Assembly: GCF_902813185.1 (NCBI RefSeq)
Contig: NZ_LR778301.1
Location: 930,001 to 994,000 of the forward strand
Length of the DNA: 64,000 nt
Reading direction: 5' to 3'
Origin: Denitratisoma oestradiolicum
Lineage (GTDB): Bacteria; Pseudomonadota; Gammaproteobacteria; Burkholderiales; Rhodocyclaceae
Shown piece by piece: positions 51,998 through 61,611 of this stretch. Within the stretch, counting starts at the first letter, position 1, and each line of letters begins with the position of its first letter. The position numbers were made by a program, and so were the translations under genes. The notes beneath the pieces were generated by a model. It searched no databases and was not told the origin of the DNA. It saw only the letters and a list, made by a program, of their open reading frames with translations.

Positions 51998-54013
51998 ATG
52001 GATATGCAGACGATATACCTGCTCGTGCCCCTGGCGCCCCTGGTCGGCGCCATCGTGGCCGGATTGTTCGGCAAGACCATCGGTCGCGCCGGTGCCCATA
52101 CCGTCACCATCCTCGGAGTCGCTGTCTCCTTCGTGCTGTCGGTGATCATCTATCAGGACGTGGAGGCGGGCCATACCTTCAACGGCGCCGTCTACACCTG
52201 GCTCCAGTCCGGCGGGCTGAACCTCCAGGTGGGCTTCCTGATCGACAAGCTGACGGTGATGATGATGTTGGTGGTCAACTTCGTCTCCCTGATGGTGCAT
52301 ATCTACACCGTCGGCTACATGTCCGAGGACCCCGGCTACCAGCGCTTCTTCAGCTACATCTCGCTGTTCACCTTCTCGATGCTGATGCTCGTCATGAGCA
52401 ACAACTTCGTCCAGTTGTTCTTCGGTTGGGAAGCAGTGGGCCTGGTCTCCTATCTGCTGATCGGTTTCTGGTATACCCGGCCCACAGCCATCTACGCCAA
52501 CCTGAAGGCCTTCCTGGTGAACCGGGTGGGTGACTTCGGTTTCCTGCTGGGCATCGGCCTGATTGCTTCCTACGCCGGCAGCCTGGATTACGCCGAGGTT
52601 TTCGCCAAAAAGGAACAACTGGCGGCGTTGGTATTCCAAGGGACGGATTGGTCCCTGATCACCGTGATCTGCATCTGCCTGTTCATCGGCGCCATGGGCA
52701 AGTCGGCCCAGGTGCCGCTGCATGTCTGGCTGCCCGATTCCATGGAAGGCCCGACCCCGATCTCGGCCCTGATCCATGCCGCCACCATGGTGACCGCCGG
52801 CATCTTCATGGTCACCCGCATGTCGCCCCTGTTCGAGCTGTCCGACACGGCGCTCTCCTTCGTGCTGGTGATCGGCGCCACCACGGCCCTGTTCATGGGT
52901 TTCCTTGGCATCATCCAGAATGACATCAAGCGCGTGGTGGCCTACTCCACCCTGTCCCAGCTGGGCTACATGACGGTGGCCCTGGGCGCGTCGGCCTATT
53001 CGGTGGCGGTATTCCACCTGATGACCCATGCCTTCTTCAAGGCCCTGCTGTTCCTGGGCGCCGGCTCGGTGATCATCGGCATGCATCATGACCAGGACAT
53101 CCGCAACATGGGCGGCCTGCGCAAATACATGCCCATCACCTGGATCACCTCCCTGCTGGGTTCCCTGGCCCTGATCGGCTTCCCCTTCCTCTCCGGCTTC
53201 TATTCCAAGGACTCGATCATCGAGGCGGCCCATGCCTCCCAACTGCCGGGGGCCGGCTATGCCTATGCCTGCGTGCTGATCGGCGTCTTCGTCACGGCCT
53301 TCTACTCCTTCCGCATGTACTTCCTGGTGTTCCACGGCAAGGAGCGCTTCGGCAAGAATCATCATGACCATCAGGGCGACCATGACGACGAGGAAGCTTC
53401 GGCTGATCATCATCATGGCCTGGCGCCGGGCCAGAAGCCCCACGAGACTCCCTGGGTGGTCTGGCTGCCCCTGGTGCTGCTGGCCATTCCCTCGGTGATC
53501 ATCGGTTTCCTGACCATCCAGCCCATGCTCCATGGCGACTGGTTCGGCAGCGCGGTGGTCGTCGATGCCGCCCGCCATCCCGCCATGGAAGAACTGAGCC
53601 ACGAGTTCCACGGTGCCGTCGCCATGGCCCTGCACGGACTGACCTCGCTACCCTTCCTGCTGGCCATGTCCGGTGTGGTTGTGGCCTGGTATTTCTACCT
53701 GGTCAACCCGGCCATTCCCGCCGCCATTGCCCGCAACCTGCGCCCCCTCTATGTGCTGCTGGACAACAAGTACTACTTCGACCGGTTCAACGAAGTGTTC
53801 TTCGCGGCCGGTGCCCGTCTGCTGGGCAAGGGCCTGTGGAAGGCCGGCGATCAGGTGCTGATAGACGGCGTCGTGGTCAATGGTTCGGCCCGTCTGGTGG
53901 GCTGGATCGCCTCGGTGGTGCGCCTGTTCCAGAGCGGCCATCTGTACCAGTACGCTTTTTCCATGATCATCGGCGTCTTCGTTTTGCTGACGCTGTGGTT
54001 CAACCGCGCTTGA
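51998..54013 (+). CDS. nuoL: NADH-quinone oxidoreductase subunit L
   Basis: 671 residues, the distal antiporter-like subunit with a long C-terminal lateral helix. Proton-path motifs in FFGWEAVGLVSYLLIGFWY, GKSAQVPLHVWLPDSMEGPT and KRVVAYSTLSQLGYM. A His/Asp-rich cytoplasmic or periplasmic loop lies near residues 450-475 (NHHDHQGDHDDEE then HHHGL). Start ATG 51998; ATG 52004 is also possible. Confidence 0.96.
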   Translation: MDMQTIYLLVPLAPLVGAIVAGLFGKTIGRAGAHTVTILGVAVSFVLSVIIYQDVEAGHTFNGAVYTWLQSGGLNLQVGFLIDKLTVMMMLVVNFVSLMVHIYTVGYMSEDPGYQRFFSYISLFTFSMLMLVMSNNFVQLFFGWEAVGLVSYLLIGFWYTRPTAIYANLKAFLVNRVGDFGFLLGIGLIASYAGSLDYAEVFAKKEQLAALVFQGTDWSLITVICICLFIGAMGKSAQVPLHVWLPDSMEGPTPISALIHAATMVTAGIFMVTRMSPLFELSDTALSFVLVIGATTALFMGFLGIIQNDIKRVVAYSTLSQLGYMTVALGASAYSVAVFHLMTHAFFKALLFLGAGSVIIGMHHDQDIRNMGGLRKYMPITWITSLLGSLALIGFPFLSGFYSKDSIIEAAHASQLPGAGYAYACVLIGVFVTAFYSFRMYFLVFHGKERFGKNHHDHQGDHDDEEASADHHHGLAPGQKPHETPWVVWLPLVLLAIPSVIIGFLTIQPMLHGDWFGSAVVVDAARHPAMEELSHEFHGAVAMALHGLTSLPFLLAMSGVVVAWYFYLVNPAIPAAIARNLRPLYVLLDNKYYFDRFNEVFFAAGARLLGKGLWKAGDQVLIDGVVVNGSARLVGWIASVVRLFQSGHLYQYAFSMIIGVFVLLTLWFNRA

Positions 54014-54029
54014 GGAAAGATAAGAAGCG

Positions 54030-55505
54030 ATGAGTTCCCACCTGTTGAGTCTTGCCATCTGGGTGCCCATCCTCGGCGCGCTGGCGGTGTTCGCCGTCGG
54101 ATCCGAGCGTGGCGCGGTGGCCCGCTGGCTGGCCCTGTTCGTGGCCCTGGCCGGCTTCCTTGTGACCCTTCCCCTGTATTCAGGCTTCGATACGGCTCAG
54201 GCCGGCATGCAGTTCGTGGAGCAGGCGCCCTGGATCAAGCCCTTCCGCATCCAGTACTTCCTCGGGGTGGACGGCATTTCCCTGCTGTTCGTGCTGCTCA
54301 ACAGCTTCATCACCGTGCTGGTGGTGCTGGCGGGCTGGGAGGTGATCAAGGAGAAGCAGGCCCAGTACCTGGGTGCCTTCCTGGTCATGTCCGGCCTGAT
54401 GAACGGCATTTTCGTCGCCCTGGATGCGGTGCTGTTCTATGTCTTCTTCGAGGCCAGCCTGATCCCGATGTACCTGATCATCGGCATCTGGGGCGGCCCC
54501 AATCGAGTCTATGCGGCGTTCAAGTTCTTTCTCTACACGCTGCTCGGCTCCCTGCTGATGCTGCTGGCCTTCATCTACCTGTTCCTCCAGTCCGGCAGCT
54601 TCAGCATCCTCGACTGGCACGCCCTGCCCATCGACCGGGGGCCCCAGGTCATGATCTTCATCGCCTTCCTGCTCTCCTTCGCGGTGAAGGTGCCCATGTG
54701 GCCGGTCCATACCTGGTTGCCGGACGCCCACGTGGAGGCGCCCACGGGGGGCTCGGTGGTGCTGGCCGCCATCGCCCTGAAGCTCGGCGCCTACGGTTTC
54801 ATCCGGCTCTCCCTGCCCATCGTGCCCGATGCGTCCCATATTCTGGCGCCGATGATGATCGCCCTGTCCCTGATCGCGGTGATCTACATCGGTTTCGTGG
54901 CCCTGGTGCAGACCGACATGAAGAAGCTGGTGGCCTATTCGTCCATCTCCCACATGGGCTTCGTCACCCTGGGCTTTTTCATCTTCAACACCCTCGGCGT
55001 CGAGGGTGCCCTGGTCCAGATGCTGTCCCATGGCTTCGTCTCCGCCGCCATGTTCCTCTGCATCGGCGTGATGTACGATCGCATGCACAGCCGTCAGATC
55101 GCCGATTACGGCGGCGTGGTGAATTCCATGCCCAAGTTCGCGGCCCTGTTCATGCTCTTCGCCATGGCCAATTCCGGCTTGCCGGCCACCTCTGGTTTCG
55201 TCGGCGAATTCATGGTGGCCCTGGGGGCAATCCAGTTCAACTTCTGGACTGGCTTCGCCGCCGCCACGACCTTGATCCTCGGCGCCGCCTACACCCTCTG
55301 GATGTACAAGCGGGTGGTGTTCGGCGCGGTGGCCAACGATCATGTGGCCCAACTGGAAGATATCGATTCCCGGGAATTCCTGGTGCTGGGCCTGCTGGCT
55401 GCCTCCGTGCTGGCCATGGGCCTCTATCCTTTCCCTTTCACCGACGTCATGCATGCCTCAGTGGATAACCTGCTGAAGCATGTGGCCGTCAGCAAACTGA
55501 TGTAA
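54030..55505 (+). CDS. nuoM: NADH-quinone oxidoreductase subunit M
   Basis: 491 residues, antiporter-like. Motifs LFYVFFEASLIPMYLIIG (conserved Glu), KVPMWPVHTWLPDAHVEAPT and KKLVAYSSISHMGFVTLG. About fourteen membrane helices. Located 16 bp after nuoL. Confidence 0.96.
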   Translation: MSSHLLSLAIWVPILGALAVFAVGSERGAVARWLALFVALAGFLVTLPLYSGFDTAQAGMQFVEQAPWIKPFRIQYFLGVDGISLLFVLLNSFITVLVVLAGWEVIKEKQAQYLGAFLVMSGLMNGIFVALDAVLFYVFFEASLIPMYLIIGIWGGPNRVYAAFKFFLYTLLGSLLMLLAFIYLFLQSGSFSILDWHALPIDRGPQVMIFIAFLLSFAVKVPMWPVHTWLPDAHVEAPTGGSVVLAAIALKLGAYGFIRLSLPIVPDASHILAPMMIALSLIAVIYIGFVALVQTDMKKLVAYSSISHMGFVTLGFFIFNTLGVEGALVQMLSHGFVSAAMFLCIGVMYDRMHSRQIADYGGVVNSMPKFAALFMLFAMANSGLPATSGFVGEFMVALGAIQFNFWTGFAAATTLILGAAYTLWMYKRVVFGAVANDHVAQLEDIDSREFLVLGLLAASVLAMGLYPFPFTDVMHASVDNLLKHVAVSKLM

Positions 55506-55520
55506 CGGCGCGAGAGATAC

Positions 55521-56996
55521 ATGTTGAACAATTTTGTCGCCCCAGATCTCTACCCGGCCGCGCCGGAGATTTTCCTGCTCGTCATGGCGGGTGTCATCCT
55601 CTTCGTCGATCTGATCGCCGGCTCACGCCGCTGGATCGTCGGCCTGCTCTCCGTGTTGACCCTGATCGGTTGCGCGGCGATCACGGTGATGACCTCCACC
55701 GACCAGACCGTGCTCACCTTCAGCAACATGTTTGTGGACGACACCCTGGGCGATCTGCTCAAGCTGTTCACCTACCTGGCGGTGATTGTGGTGCTGGTCT
55801 ATAGCCGGGGCTATCTGGCGGCGCGCAAGCTGGACAAGGGGGAGTTCTACCTGCTGGTGTTGTTCGCCACCCTGGGCATGATGGTGATGATCTCCTCGTC
55901 CCATTTCCTCACCATGTATCTGGGGATCGAGCTGCTGTCCCTGTCCCTTTATGCCCTGGTGGCCATCGACCGGGATTCGGCAAGAGCCACCGAGGCGGCC
56001 ATGAAGTATTTCGTGCTGGGCGCCCTGGCCTCGGGCCTGCTGCTCTACGGCATGTCCATGATCTACGGCGCCACCGGCTCTCTGGAAGTCGGCGTCGTGG
56101 CCCAATCCATCTACGGTGGCGGGGCCAACAAGACCGTATTGATATTCGGTCTGGTGTTCCTGGTGGCTGGCATCGGCTTCAAGCTCGGCGTCGTGCCTTT
56201 CCACATGTGGATTCCCGATGTCTATCACGGTGCCCCCACGGCGGTGACCCTGTTCATCGCTTCCGCGCCCAAATTTGCTGCCTACGCCCTGGCCATGCGC
56301 CTTCTGGTCTATGGCCTGTTCGAACTGGCCCAGCAATGGCAGTCGATGATGTTGATCATGGCGATCCTGTCCATCGCTCTGGGTAACCTGGCCGCCATCG
56401 CCCAGACCAACCTGAAGCGCATGCTGGCCTATTCGGCGATTTCCCATATGGGCTTCATGCTGCTGGCCCTGACCAGCGGCGTGATGGGAGACAACCGGGC
56501 GCCGGCCTTCGCCGCCTACACCACGGCCATGTACTACACCACGGCCTATGTGCTGATGTCCCTGGCCAGCTTCGGCGTGATCCTGCTCTTGTCCCGGGCC
56601 GGTTTCGAGTCCGAGGAGCTGGAGGACTTCAAGGGGCTGAACAAGCGTAGCCCCTGGTTCGCCGCCATGATGCTGGTGTTGATGTTCTCCATGGCTGGCA
56701 TTCCCTTCTTCATCGGCTTCTTTGCCAAGTTCTCGGTGCTGGCCATCGTGGTGGCCACCGGCCACATGAATGTCGCGGTGTTCGCCGTGCTGCTTTCCCT
56801 GGTGGGGGCCTACTACTACCTGCGGGTAGTGAAGCTGATGTACTTCGATGCGCCGGCTGCCAATGCGCTGCCGATCCAGGCCAGCTTGGACATGCGCCTG
56901 CTGCTTTCGGCCAATGCCCTGGCGGTAGCTGTGCTGGGACTCTTCCCCCAGTCCCTGATCGGCATCTGTCAGTACGCCCTGGCCCGTTCCCTCTGA
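55521..56996 (+). CDS. nuoN: NADH-quinone oxidoreductase subunit N
   Basis: 491 residues, antiporter-like. Motifs [17 protein letters not shown] (conserved Glu), [18 protein letters not shown] and [18 protein letters not shown]. It completes the set of fourteen nuo genes. A hairpin with a T-rich tail (57015-57056) follows the stop, so transcription of the operon probably ends here. Confidence 0.96.
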   Translation: MLNNFVAPDLYPAAPEIFLLVMAGVILFVDLIAGSRRWIVGLLSVLTLIGCAAITVMTSTDQTVLTFSNMFVDDTLGDLLKLFTYLAVIVVLVYSRGYLAARKLDKGEFYLLVLFATLGMMVMISSSHFLTMYLGIELLSLSLYALVAIDRDSARATEAAMKYFVLGALASGLLLYGMSMIYGATGSLEVGVVAQSIYGGGANKTVLIFGLVFLVAGIGFKLGVVPFHMWIPDVYHGAPTAVTLFIASAPKFAAYALAMRLLVYGLFELAQQWQSMMLIMAILSIALGNLAAIAQTNLKRMLAYSAISHMGFMLLALTSGVMGDNRAPAFAAYTTAMYYTTAYVLMSLASFGVILLLSRAGFESEELEDFKGLNKRSPWFAAMMLVLMFSMAGIPFFIGFFAKFSVLAIVVATGHMNVAVFAVLLSLVGAYYYLRVVKLMYFDAPAANALPIQASLDMRLLLSANALAVAVLGLFPQSLIGICQYALARSL

Positions 56997-57014
56997 CGGG
57001 AGGCAGAACATGAC

Positions 57015-57056
57015 GGGCGGCAACTGGGTAGTCCCGGTTGCCGCCCTTGTCGTTTT
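57015..57056 (+). terminator. Terminator after nuoN
   Basis: GGGCGGCAAC (57015-57024) pairs perfectly with GTTGCCGCCC (57037-57046), loop of 12, then TTGTCGTTTT. It lies between nuoN and the Nudix gene. Confidence 0.75.
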
Positions 57057-57068
57057 GGTGAGGTGATC

Positions 57069-57632
57069 ATGAAGGACGAGGACCTGATGGAGACCGAGCT
57101 GACCAGCGAGGAAGTCTTCGCGGGTCGCTTGCTGCGGGTGCATCGCGATCGGGTGCGCCTGGCCGATGGCCACGAGACCACACGGGAATGGATTGCCCAT
57201 CCGGGCGCGGTGGTGATCGTGGCGCCCCTGGACAACGGCAAGCTGCTGCTGGAGCGCCAGTTCCGCTACCCGTTACGGCGCATCTTCCTGGAACTGCCGG
57301 CGGGGAAGATCGATCCGGCGGAGCATCCCCTGGATACTGCCCGCCGGGAACTGCGGGAGGAGACTGGCTACAAGGCCCGCAACTGGCACCATCTGGGCAC
57401 CATGCATCCCTGCATCGGCTATTCGAACGAGCGCATCGAGATTTTTCTGGCCCACGGCCTGAGCTATGTGGGTCATGAACGGGACCAGGGCGAACACATC
57501 GAGGTGATCGAGATGTGCCTGGCCGATGCGCTGCTGGCGGTGCGGGACGGCGAGATCACCGACGCCAAGACCATCACCGCCCTGCTCTGGGCCGACAAGA
57601 TGTTTTCCGGCCAGTGGCCGCTACCGGGCTAA
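57069..57632 (+). CDS. Nudix hydrolase, ADP-ribose pyrophosphatase-like
   Basis: 187 residues. The Nudix box is intact: AGKIDPAEHPLDTARRE with LREETGYKA (G-x5-E-x7-REL-x-EE-x-G). It hydrolyses nucleoside diphosphate sugars such as ADP-ribose; ELPAGKID is typical of the ADPR-pyrophosphatase branch. ATG 57069 is preceded by AGGTGA; ATG 57087 is an alternative. The family often follows nuo or DUF2818 in Betaproteobacteria; the DUF2818 gene is absent here. Confidence 0.88.
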   Translation: MKDEDLMETELTSEEVFAGRLLRVHRDRVRLADGHETTREWIAHPGAVVIVAPLDNGKLLLERQFRYPLRRIFLELPAGKIDPAEHPLDTARRELREETGYKARNWHHLGTMHPCIGYSNERIEIFLAHGLSYVGHERDQGEHIEVIEMCLADALLAVRDGEITDAKTITALLWADKMFSGQWPLPG

Positions 57633-57690
57633 GCTGAATTTTGTTGGGGTGGAGTGCGGCTCCACCCTGGCATGAAAGGGCCATTCGCCT

Positions 57691-58455
57691 TCAGCGGCGC
57701 TTCTCGAACCAGGAAAGCTTGTCCCGCAGCTTCACCACTTCGCCGACGATGATCAGGGTTGGCGCCCGCAGACCGGCCTCCTGGGCCAGTCGGGGCAGGG
57801 TGCCCAGGGTGCCGCAGACCGTGCGCTGATGGGGCGTGGTGCCCTGCTGCACGATGGCGGCGGGCCAGTCCGGCGGCAGTCCGTGGGCCATCATTTGTTC
57901 GCACAGCACCGGCAGGCCCTGCAAGCCCATGTAAATCACCACGGTCTGTCTGGTGCGGGCCAGGGCCTTCCAGTCCAGGTTCATGCTGCCGTCCCGCAGA
58001 TGGCCGGTGACGAAAACGCAGGCCTGGGAATAATTGCGGTGGGTGAGGGGGATGCCCGCATAGGAAGCCACGCCCGCGGCAGCGGTCACACCCGGCACCA
58101 CTTCGAAGGGAATGCCATGCTGGGCCAGGGTTTCGGCTTCCTCGCCACCCCGTCCGAAGATGTAGGGGTCGCCTCCCTTGAGCCGCACTACCCGCCTGCC
58201 GGTACGAGCCAGGGATACCAGCAACAGGTTCAGTTCATCCTGGGGCAGGGCATGATTGCCCCGACGCTTGCCGGCGTAGATGCGTTCGGCATCCGGGCGG
58301 GCCAGGTCGAGTATGGGGGGGGCCACCAGATTGTCATAGACAACCACATCGGCGTCCTTCAGCAGTCGTGCACCCCGCAGGGTGAGCAGCTCCGGATCGC
58401 CGGGACCCGCGCCGATCAGATAAACGGTGCCAGGGCGAACAGTCTTGTGGGGCAT
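57691..58455 (-). CDS. cobA: Uroporphyrinogen-III C-methyltransferase
   Basis: 254 residues, SUMT. It methylates uroporphyrinogen III at C2 and C7 to precorrin-2 on the way to siroheme and cobalamin. Motifs: [56 protein letters not shown]. There is no fused CysG oxidase or chelatase domain. ATG 58455 gives [10 protein letters not shown]; the longer open frame reads past the divergent HDOD gene's start region. Confidence 0.93.
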   Translation of the reverse strand: MPHKTVRPGTVYLIGAGPGDPELLTLRGARLLKDADVVVYDNLVAPPILDLARPDAERIYAGKRRGNHALPQDELNLLLVSLARTGRRVVRLKGGDPYIFGRGGEEAETLAQHGIPFEVVPGVTAAAGVASYAGIPLTHRNYSQACVFVTGHLRDGSMNLDWKALARTRQTVVIYMGLQGLPVLCEQMMAHGLPPDWPAAIVQQGTTPHQRTVCGTLGTLPRLAQEAGLRAPTLIIVGEVVKLRDKLSWFEKRR

Positions 58456-58569
58456 GGTCGAAGATGGGGTTGCCGAATTTGAGCCGGAATCGATCAATTG
58501 CCAGGGCACCGGCCTTGCCCGCAGCACAGGGCATATAATCGCACACAATTCCCATGTCCTCTTCGTCCT

Positions 58570-59433
58570 GTGAGCCAGATAAGCCCAGAACTCGAGCGCA
58601 AGCTGATGGTCGCCGTCGATCGCATGCCTGCCTTTCCCCGCAGCGTGCAGAAGGTGCTCGAGCTGACGCGCAACATCAATTGTCTGCCCAGGGATCTGGT
58701 GGGCGTCATCGAGAAGGATCCGGTGATGACCATGAAGATTCTCAAGGTCATCAACTCGGCCTACTACAGCCTGCCCAACAAGATCACTTCGATCAACCAG
58801 TCGGTGGTGTATCTGGGCATCAACACCATCAAGAACCTCTCCCTGTCCTTTGCCGCAGTGGGCATCCTGCCCCGCACCAATACGGCGGGTTTCGATATCC
58901 AGCGCTACCTGGTGCATTCCCTGGCCACAGCGGCGGTGGCACGCCAGTTATGCGCCGTATATGCCAAGGGCCAGGCCGATCCGGGCGATTGCTACGTGGC
59001 GGGGTTGCTCCATGATTTCGGTAAGGTGGTATTCGCCCAGTATCTGCCGGCCGAGTTCCGGGATGCCCTGGAAACGGGGATGCGGGATCACCTGCCGCTG
59101 TATGTCGTGGAGCGTGACATGATCGGTGCCGACCATGGTGTGGTGGGGGCCATGTTGGCCAAGCGCTGGCAGTTTCCCGAGCATCTGATCGCCTGCATCC
59201 GCGACCATCACCTGGAGGAGGCGGAGCCCTCCGCCATGATGGATTGCCTGCGGGTGGCGGACCAGATCTGCCGTGGCCCCGAACTGGGCGGCGATGGCGA
59301 GGGAGATTGGGTAGGCCAGGTGCCGGTGAGTCCGCGCTTCGGTGACGATCTGTCCAAGGTAGTGGCGTCCCTGGGAGACTTCGACAAGATCGTCGCGGAT
59401 GCACGTACCTTTGTGGTGGTGGACGGGGAATAA
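58570..59433 (+). CDS. HDOD-domain signalling protein
   Basis: 287 residues from GTG 58570. HDOD signature [53 protein letters not shown]; the HD motif [11 protein letters not shown] and [11 protein letters not shown] are retained, unlike in the HDOD protein at 34662-35555. Overlaps the MBL gene by one base (TAATG), so the two are co-translated. Start choice is moderate: no ATG precedes the conserved region until further in. Confidence 0.86.
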   Translation: MSQISPELERKLMVAVDRMPAFPRSVQKVLELTRNINCLPRDLVGVIEKDPVMTMKILKVINSAYYSLPNKITSINQSVVYLGINTIKNLSLSFAAVGILPRTNTAGFDIQRYLVHSLATAAVARQLCAVYAKGQADPGDCYVAGLLHDFGKVVFAQYLPAEFRDALETGMRDHLPLYVVERDMIGADHGVVGAMLAKRWQFPEHLIACIRDHHLEEAEPSAMMDCLRVADQICRGPELGGDGEGDWVGQVPVSPRFGDDLSKVVASLGDFDKIVADARTFVVVDGE

Positions 59434-60323
59434 TGAAAGTCAGATTCTGGGGTGTGCGTGGTTCGATTCCCGTACCGGGCGCCGCGACCCTGCGCTATGG
59501 CGGCAATACCACCTGTATCGAGGTGTGCAGCGATGGGGGGGAACTGATCGTCCTGGACGCCGGGACCGGGATTTTCGCCCTGGCTCAGTCCCTGTTGAGT
59601 CGCTTGCCGGTTTCCCCTCATATTTTCATCACTCATACCCATTGGGACCATATCCACGGCCTGCCGTTTTTCACGCCGTTTTTCATTCCGGGCAACATGG
59701 TGAATATCTACGGCGCCTTCGATATCGTCAGCGGTCAGGGTATCGATCAGGTGATGGACGTGCAGATGCAGTACAGCTATTTCCCGATCCGTGAGGCCGA
59801 GCTCAAGGCCAGCATCGAGTATCACACCCTAAATATCGGTGAGACGGTGGAGGTGGGGGATGCGCGGGTAACCAGCATCCTGTTGAACCATCCGGTGATC
59901 GACTTCGGCTATCGTATCGACTGCAACGGCAAGTCGTTCTTCTTCACCGGCGACCATGAGCCTTGGTACAACATCTACGAACCTGCGGACGAGGGTTACA
60001 ACGAGTACCAGTCCATGGTGGATGAAAAACAGAAGACCATGGACGATTTCATCCGGGGCGTGGATGTGCTGACGGTGGATTGCTCGTATACCGAGAGCGA
60101 ATATCTGACGGCCAAGCGTGGCTGGGGGCATTCCACTTTTGACTATGCGATCGCCCTGGCCCGCCGGGCAGGTGCCAAACGGCTGGTATGCACCCATCAC
60201 GAGCCGACCCGTACTGACGAGGCCCTGGAACGGGTGTTTGCCGAGGCGCTGTCCCGCAATCCATCCCAGCCCGGCGATCCGGAGATCATGCTGTCCCGGG
60301 AGGGACTGGAGATCGAACTCTAG
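59433..60323 (+). CDS. MBL-fold metallohydrolase
   Basis: 296 residues. Metallo-beta-lactamase fold with THTHWDHIHGLPF (HxHxDH), NHPVIDFGYRI (metal His), FFTGDHEPW (bridging Asp) and CTHHEPTRTD (last His). Starts [17 protein letters not shown], a start seen in cAMP-phosphodiesterase-like and PhnP-like MBL proteins. Co-transcribed with an HDOD protein, suggesting signalling or nucleotide turnover rather than antibiotic resistance. Confidence 0.88.
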   Translation: MKVRFWGVRGSIPVPGAATLRYGGNTTCIEVCSDGGELIVLDAGTGIFALAQSLLSRLPVSPHIFITHTHWDHIHGLPFFTPFFIPGNMVNIYGAFDIVSGQGIDQVMDVQMQYSYFPIREAELKASIEYHTLNIGETVEVGDARVTSILLNHPVIDFGYRIDCNGKSFFFTGDHEPWYNIYEPADEGYNEYQSMVDEKQKTMDDFIRGVDVLTVDCSYTESEYLTAKRGWGHSTFDYAIALARRAGAKRLVCTHHEPTRTDEALERVFAEALSRNPSQPGDPEIMLSREGLEIEL

Positions 60324-60329
60324 TTCTGG

Positions 60330-61517
60330 CTACTGTCCTGCGGTGGCAAGAGGGCCGACGATGCGATCGCGCCCACCCTTCTTGGCCTCGTACATGCGGG
60401 TATCCGCCATTTCCATCAATTGTCGCCAGCTTTCGCGGGCATCCACCATGCGCTCGGCAATACCGATGCTGGCGGTGACCGGCGTTCCATCCGGGCGGTT
60501 ACCCAGCCCGGCTTTGCGCACTCGTTCGATGGCAACGGTGGCCTGTCGGGCATCGGTGTTGGGCATGATCAGCACGAATTCCTCGCCGCCCCAGCGCACC
60601 AGGATGTCGCCGGTACGCACACTGCCGCGAATGGCTTCGGCGGCATTGGTCAGCACCCGGTCGCCGGCATCGTGGCCGAACTCGTCATTGACGCGCTTGA
60701 AGTGATCCAGGTCGAGGAAGACCAGAGACAGGGGGTTGCCGCTGCGGGAGGAAATGATGAACTGGAGATCCAGCAGTTCGGCGCCGCTGGTATGGGAAAA
60801 GCAGCCGGTCATTCCGTCGCGCATGGCCTCCCGCACCAGTACGATCATGAAGGCCAATTGGGAAAGCCCGGCCAGGGCGGAGACAGCGGTAATCAGCATC
60901 AGCAGCCAGAAGGAGGCCGCGAAGGTGGGCCAGTCCAGGATGGGCAGCTTGAGAATGGCGGCGGCGACCTGGGCCAGCAACATGGGAGCGGCAAACCCCA
61001 TGCTTTCCACCGCCGTCAAGGGGAATACCGAGAGCCCCGCCAGCATGACGAAAGGAAGATAGGCATAGCCCACCCCAAAGGCTTCCTGCAAGCCATGGAG
61101 GTTGAACTGGGACATGTGCAGGTAGGAAAACAGGAAAAATGCCGTGGGGATCAACAGCAGAAAACCCAGGGCGCGATAGGCCCCCAGAGGGCTGATGTCG
61201 TCGGCCTTGCGCAAGGAAAGCACCAGGGCGGCAAAGCCCGCGGTAGCGATCAGTCGCATGGCCACCAGACCGTGCCAGATTTCGGGGGGAAAGGCCCAGA
61301 TGTCCAGCAGGCTCCACAGGGGGGTGAGGATCGCGAACAGGATGGCGATCAGCCTGACCCGGGAGACGATCATGCTGACGCGCCGCGTGGACAGCAGGGA
61401 AATGTGGCTGCCTGGGCGGAGCAGCCAGATGATTTCCTGGGCGCTCATTTCGGTGAATACCAGGGACCAGGTTTTCAGCCAGAGGCGCGAGAACTGGGAT
61501 CTCAACTTGGTCAGCAT
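60330..61517 (-). CDS. Membrane-bound GGDEF diguanylate cyclase
   Basis: 395 residues. The N-terminal ~215 residues hold about six membrane helices; the C-terminal GGDEF domain has VRWGGEEFVLIMPNTD (active GGEEF), FLDLDHFKRVNDEFGHDAG and TASIGIAE. The protein would make c-di-GMP in response to a membrane signal. No RxxD inhibitory site was seen upstream of the GGEEF motif. Convergent with the MBL gene. Confidence 0.9.
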   Translation of the reverse strand: MLTKLRSQFSRLWLKTWSLVFTEMSAQEIIWLLRPGSHISLLSTRRVSMIVSRVRLIAILFAILTPLWSLLDIWAFPPEIWHGLVAMRLIATAGFAALVLSLRKADDISPLGAYRALGFLLLIPTAFFLFSYLHMSQFNLHGLQEAFGVGYAYLPFVMLAGLSVFPLTAVESMGFAAPMLLAQVAAAILKLPILDWPTFAASFWLLMLITAVSALAGLSQLAFMIVLVREAMRDGMTGCFSHTSGAELLDLQFIISSRSGNPLSLVFLDLDHFKRVNDEFGHDAGDRVLTNAAEAIRGSVRTGDILVRWGGEEFVLIMPNTDARQATVAIERVRKAGLGNRPDGTPVTASIGIAERMVDARESWRQLMEMADTRMYEAKKGGRDRIVGPLATAGQ

Positions 61518-61611
61518 GATGGGTCCGTGGCGAGAGTTCGGCGAATTCTAGCGGAAAAGGCCTACTGCCAACGGGGGAGGAGGCCCGGCTTTCCCCTTCA
61601 GAGGCTGCCGC

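Noticed and set aside
57010..57066. A short ORF (MTGGNWVVPVAALVVLVR) after nuoN, which might be a DUF2818 remnant
   Set aside because: The bases form a perfect 10-bp hairpin with a T-rich tail, so a terminator is the better reading.
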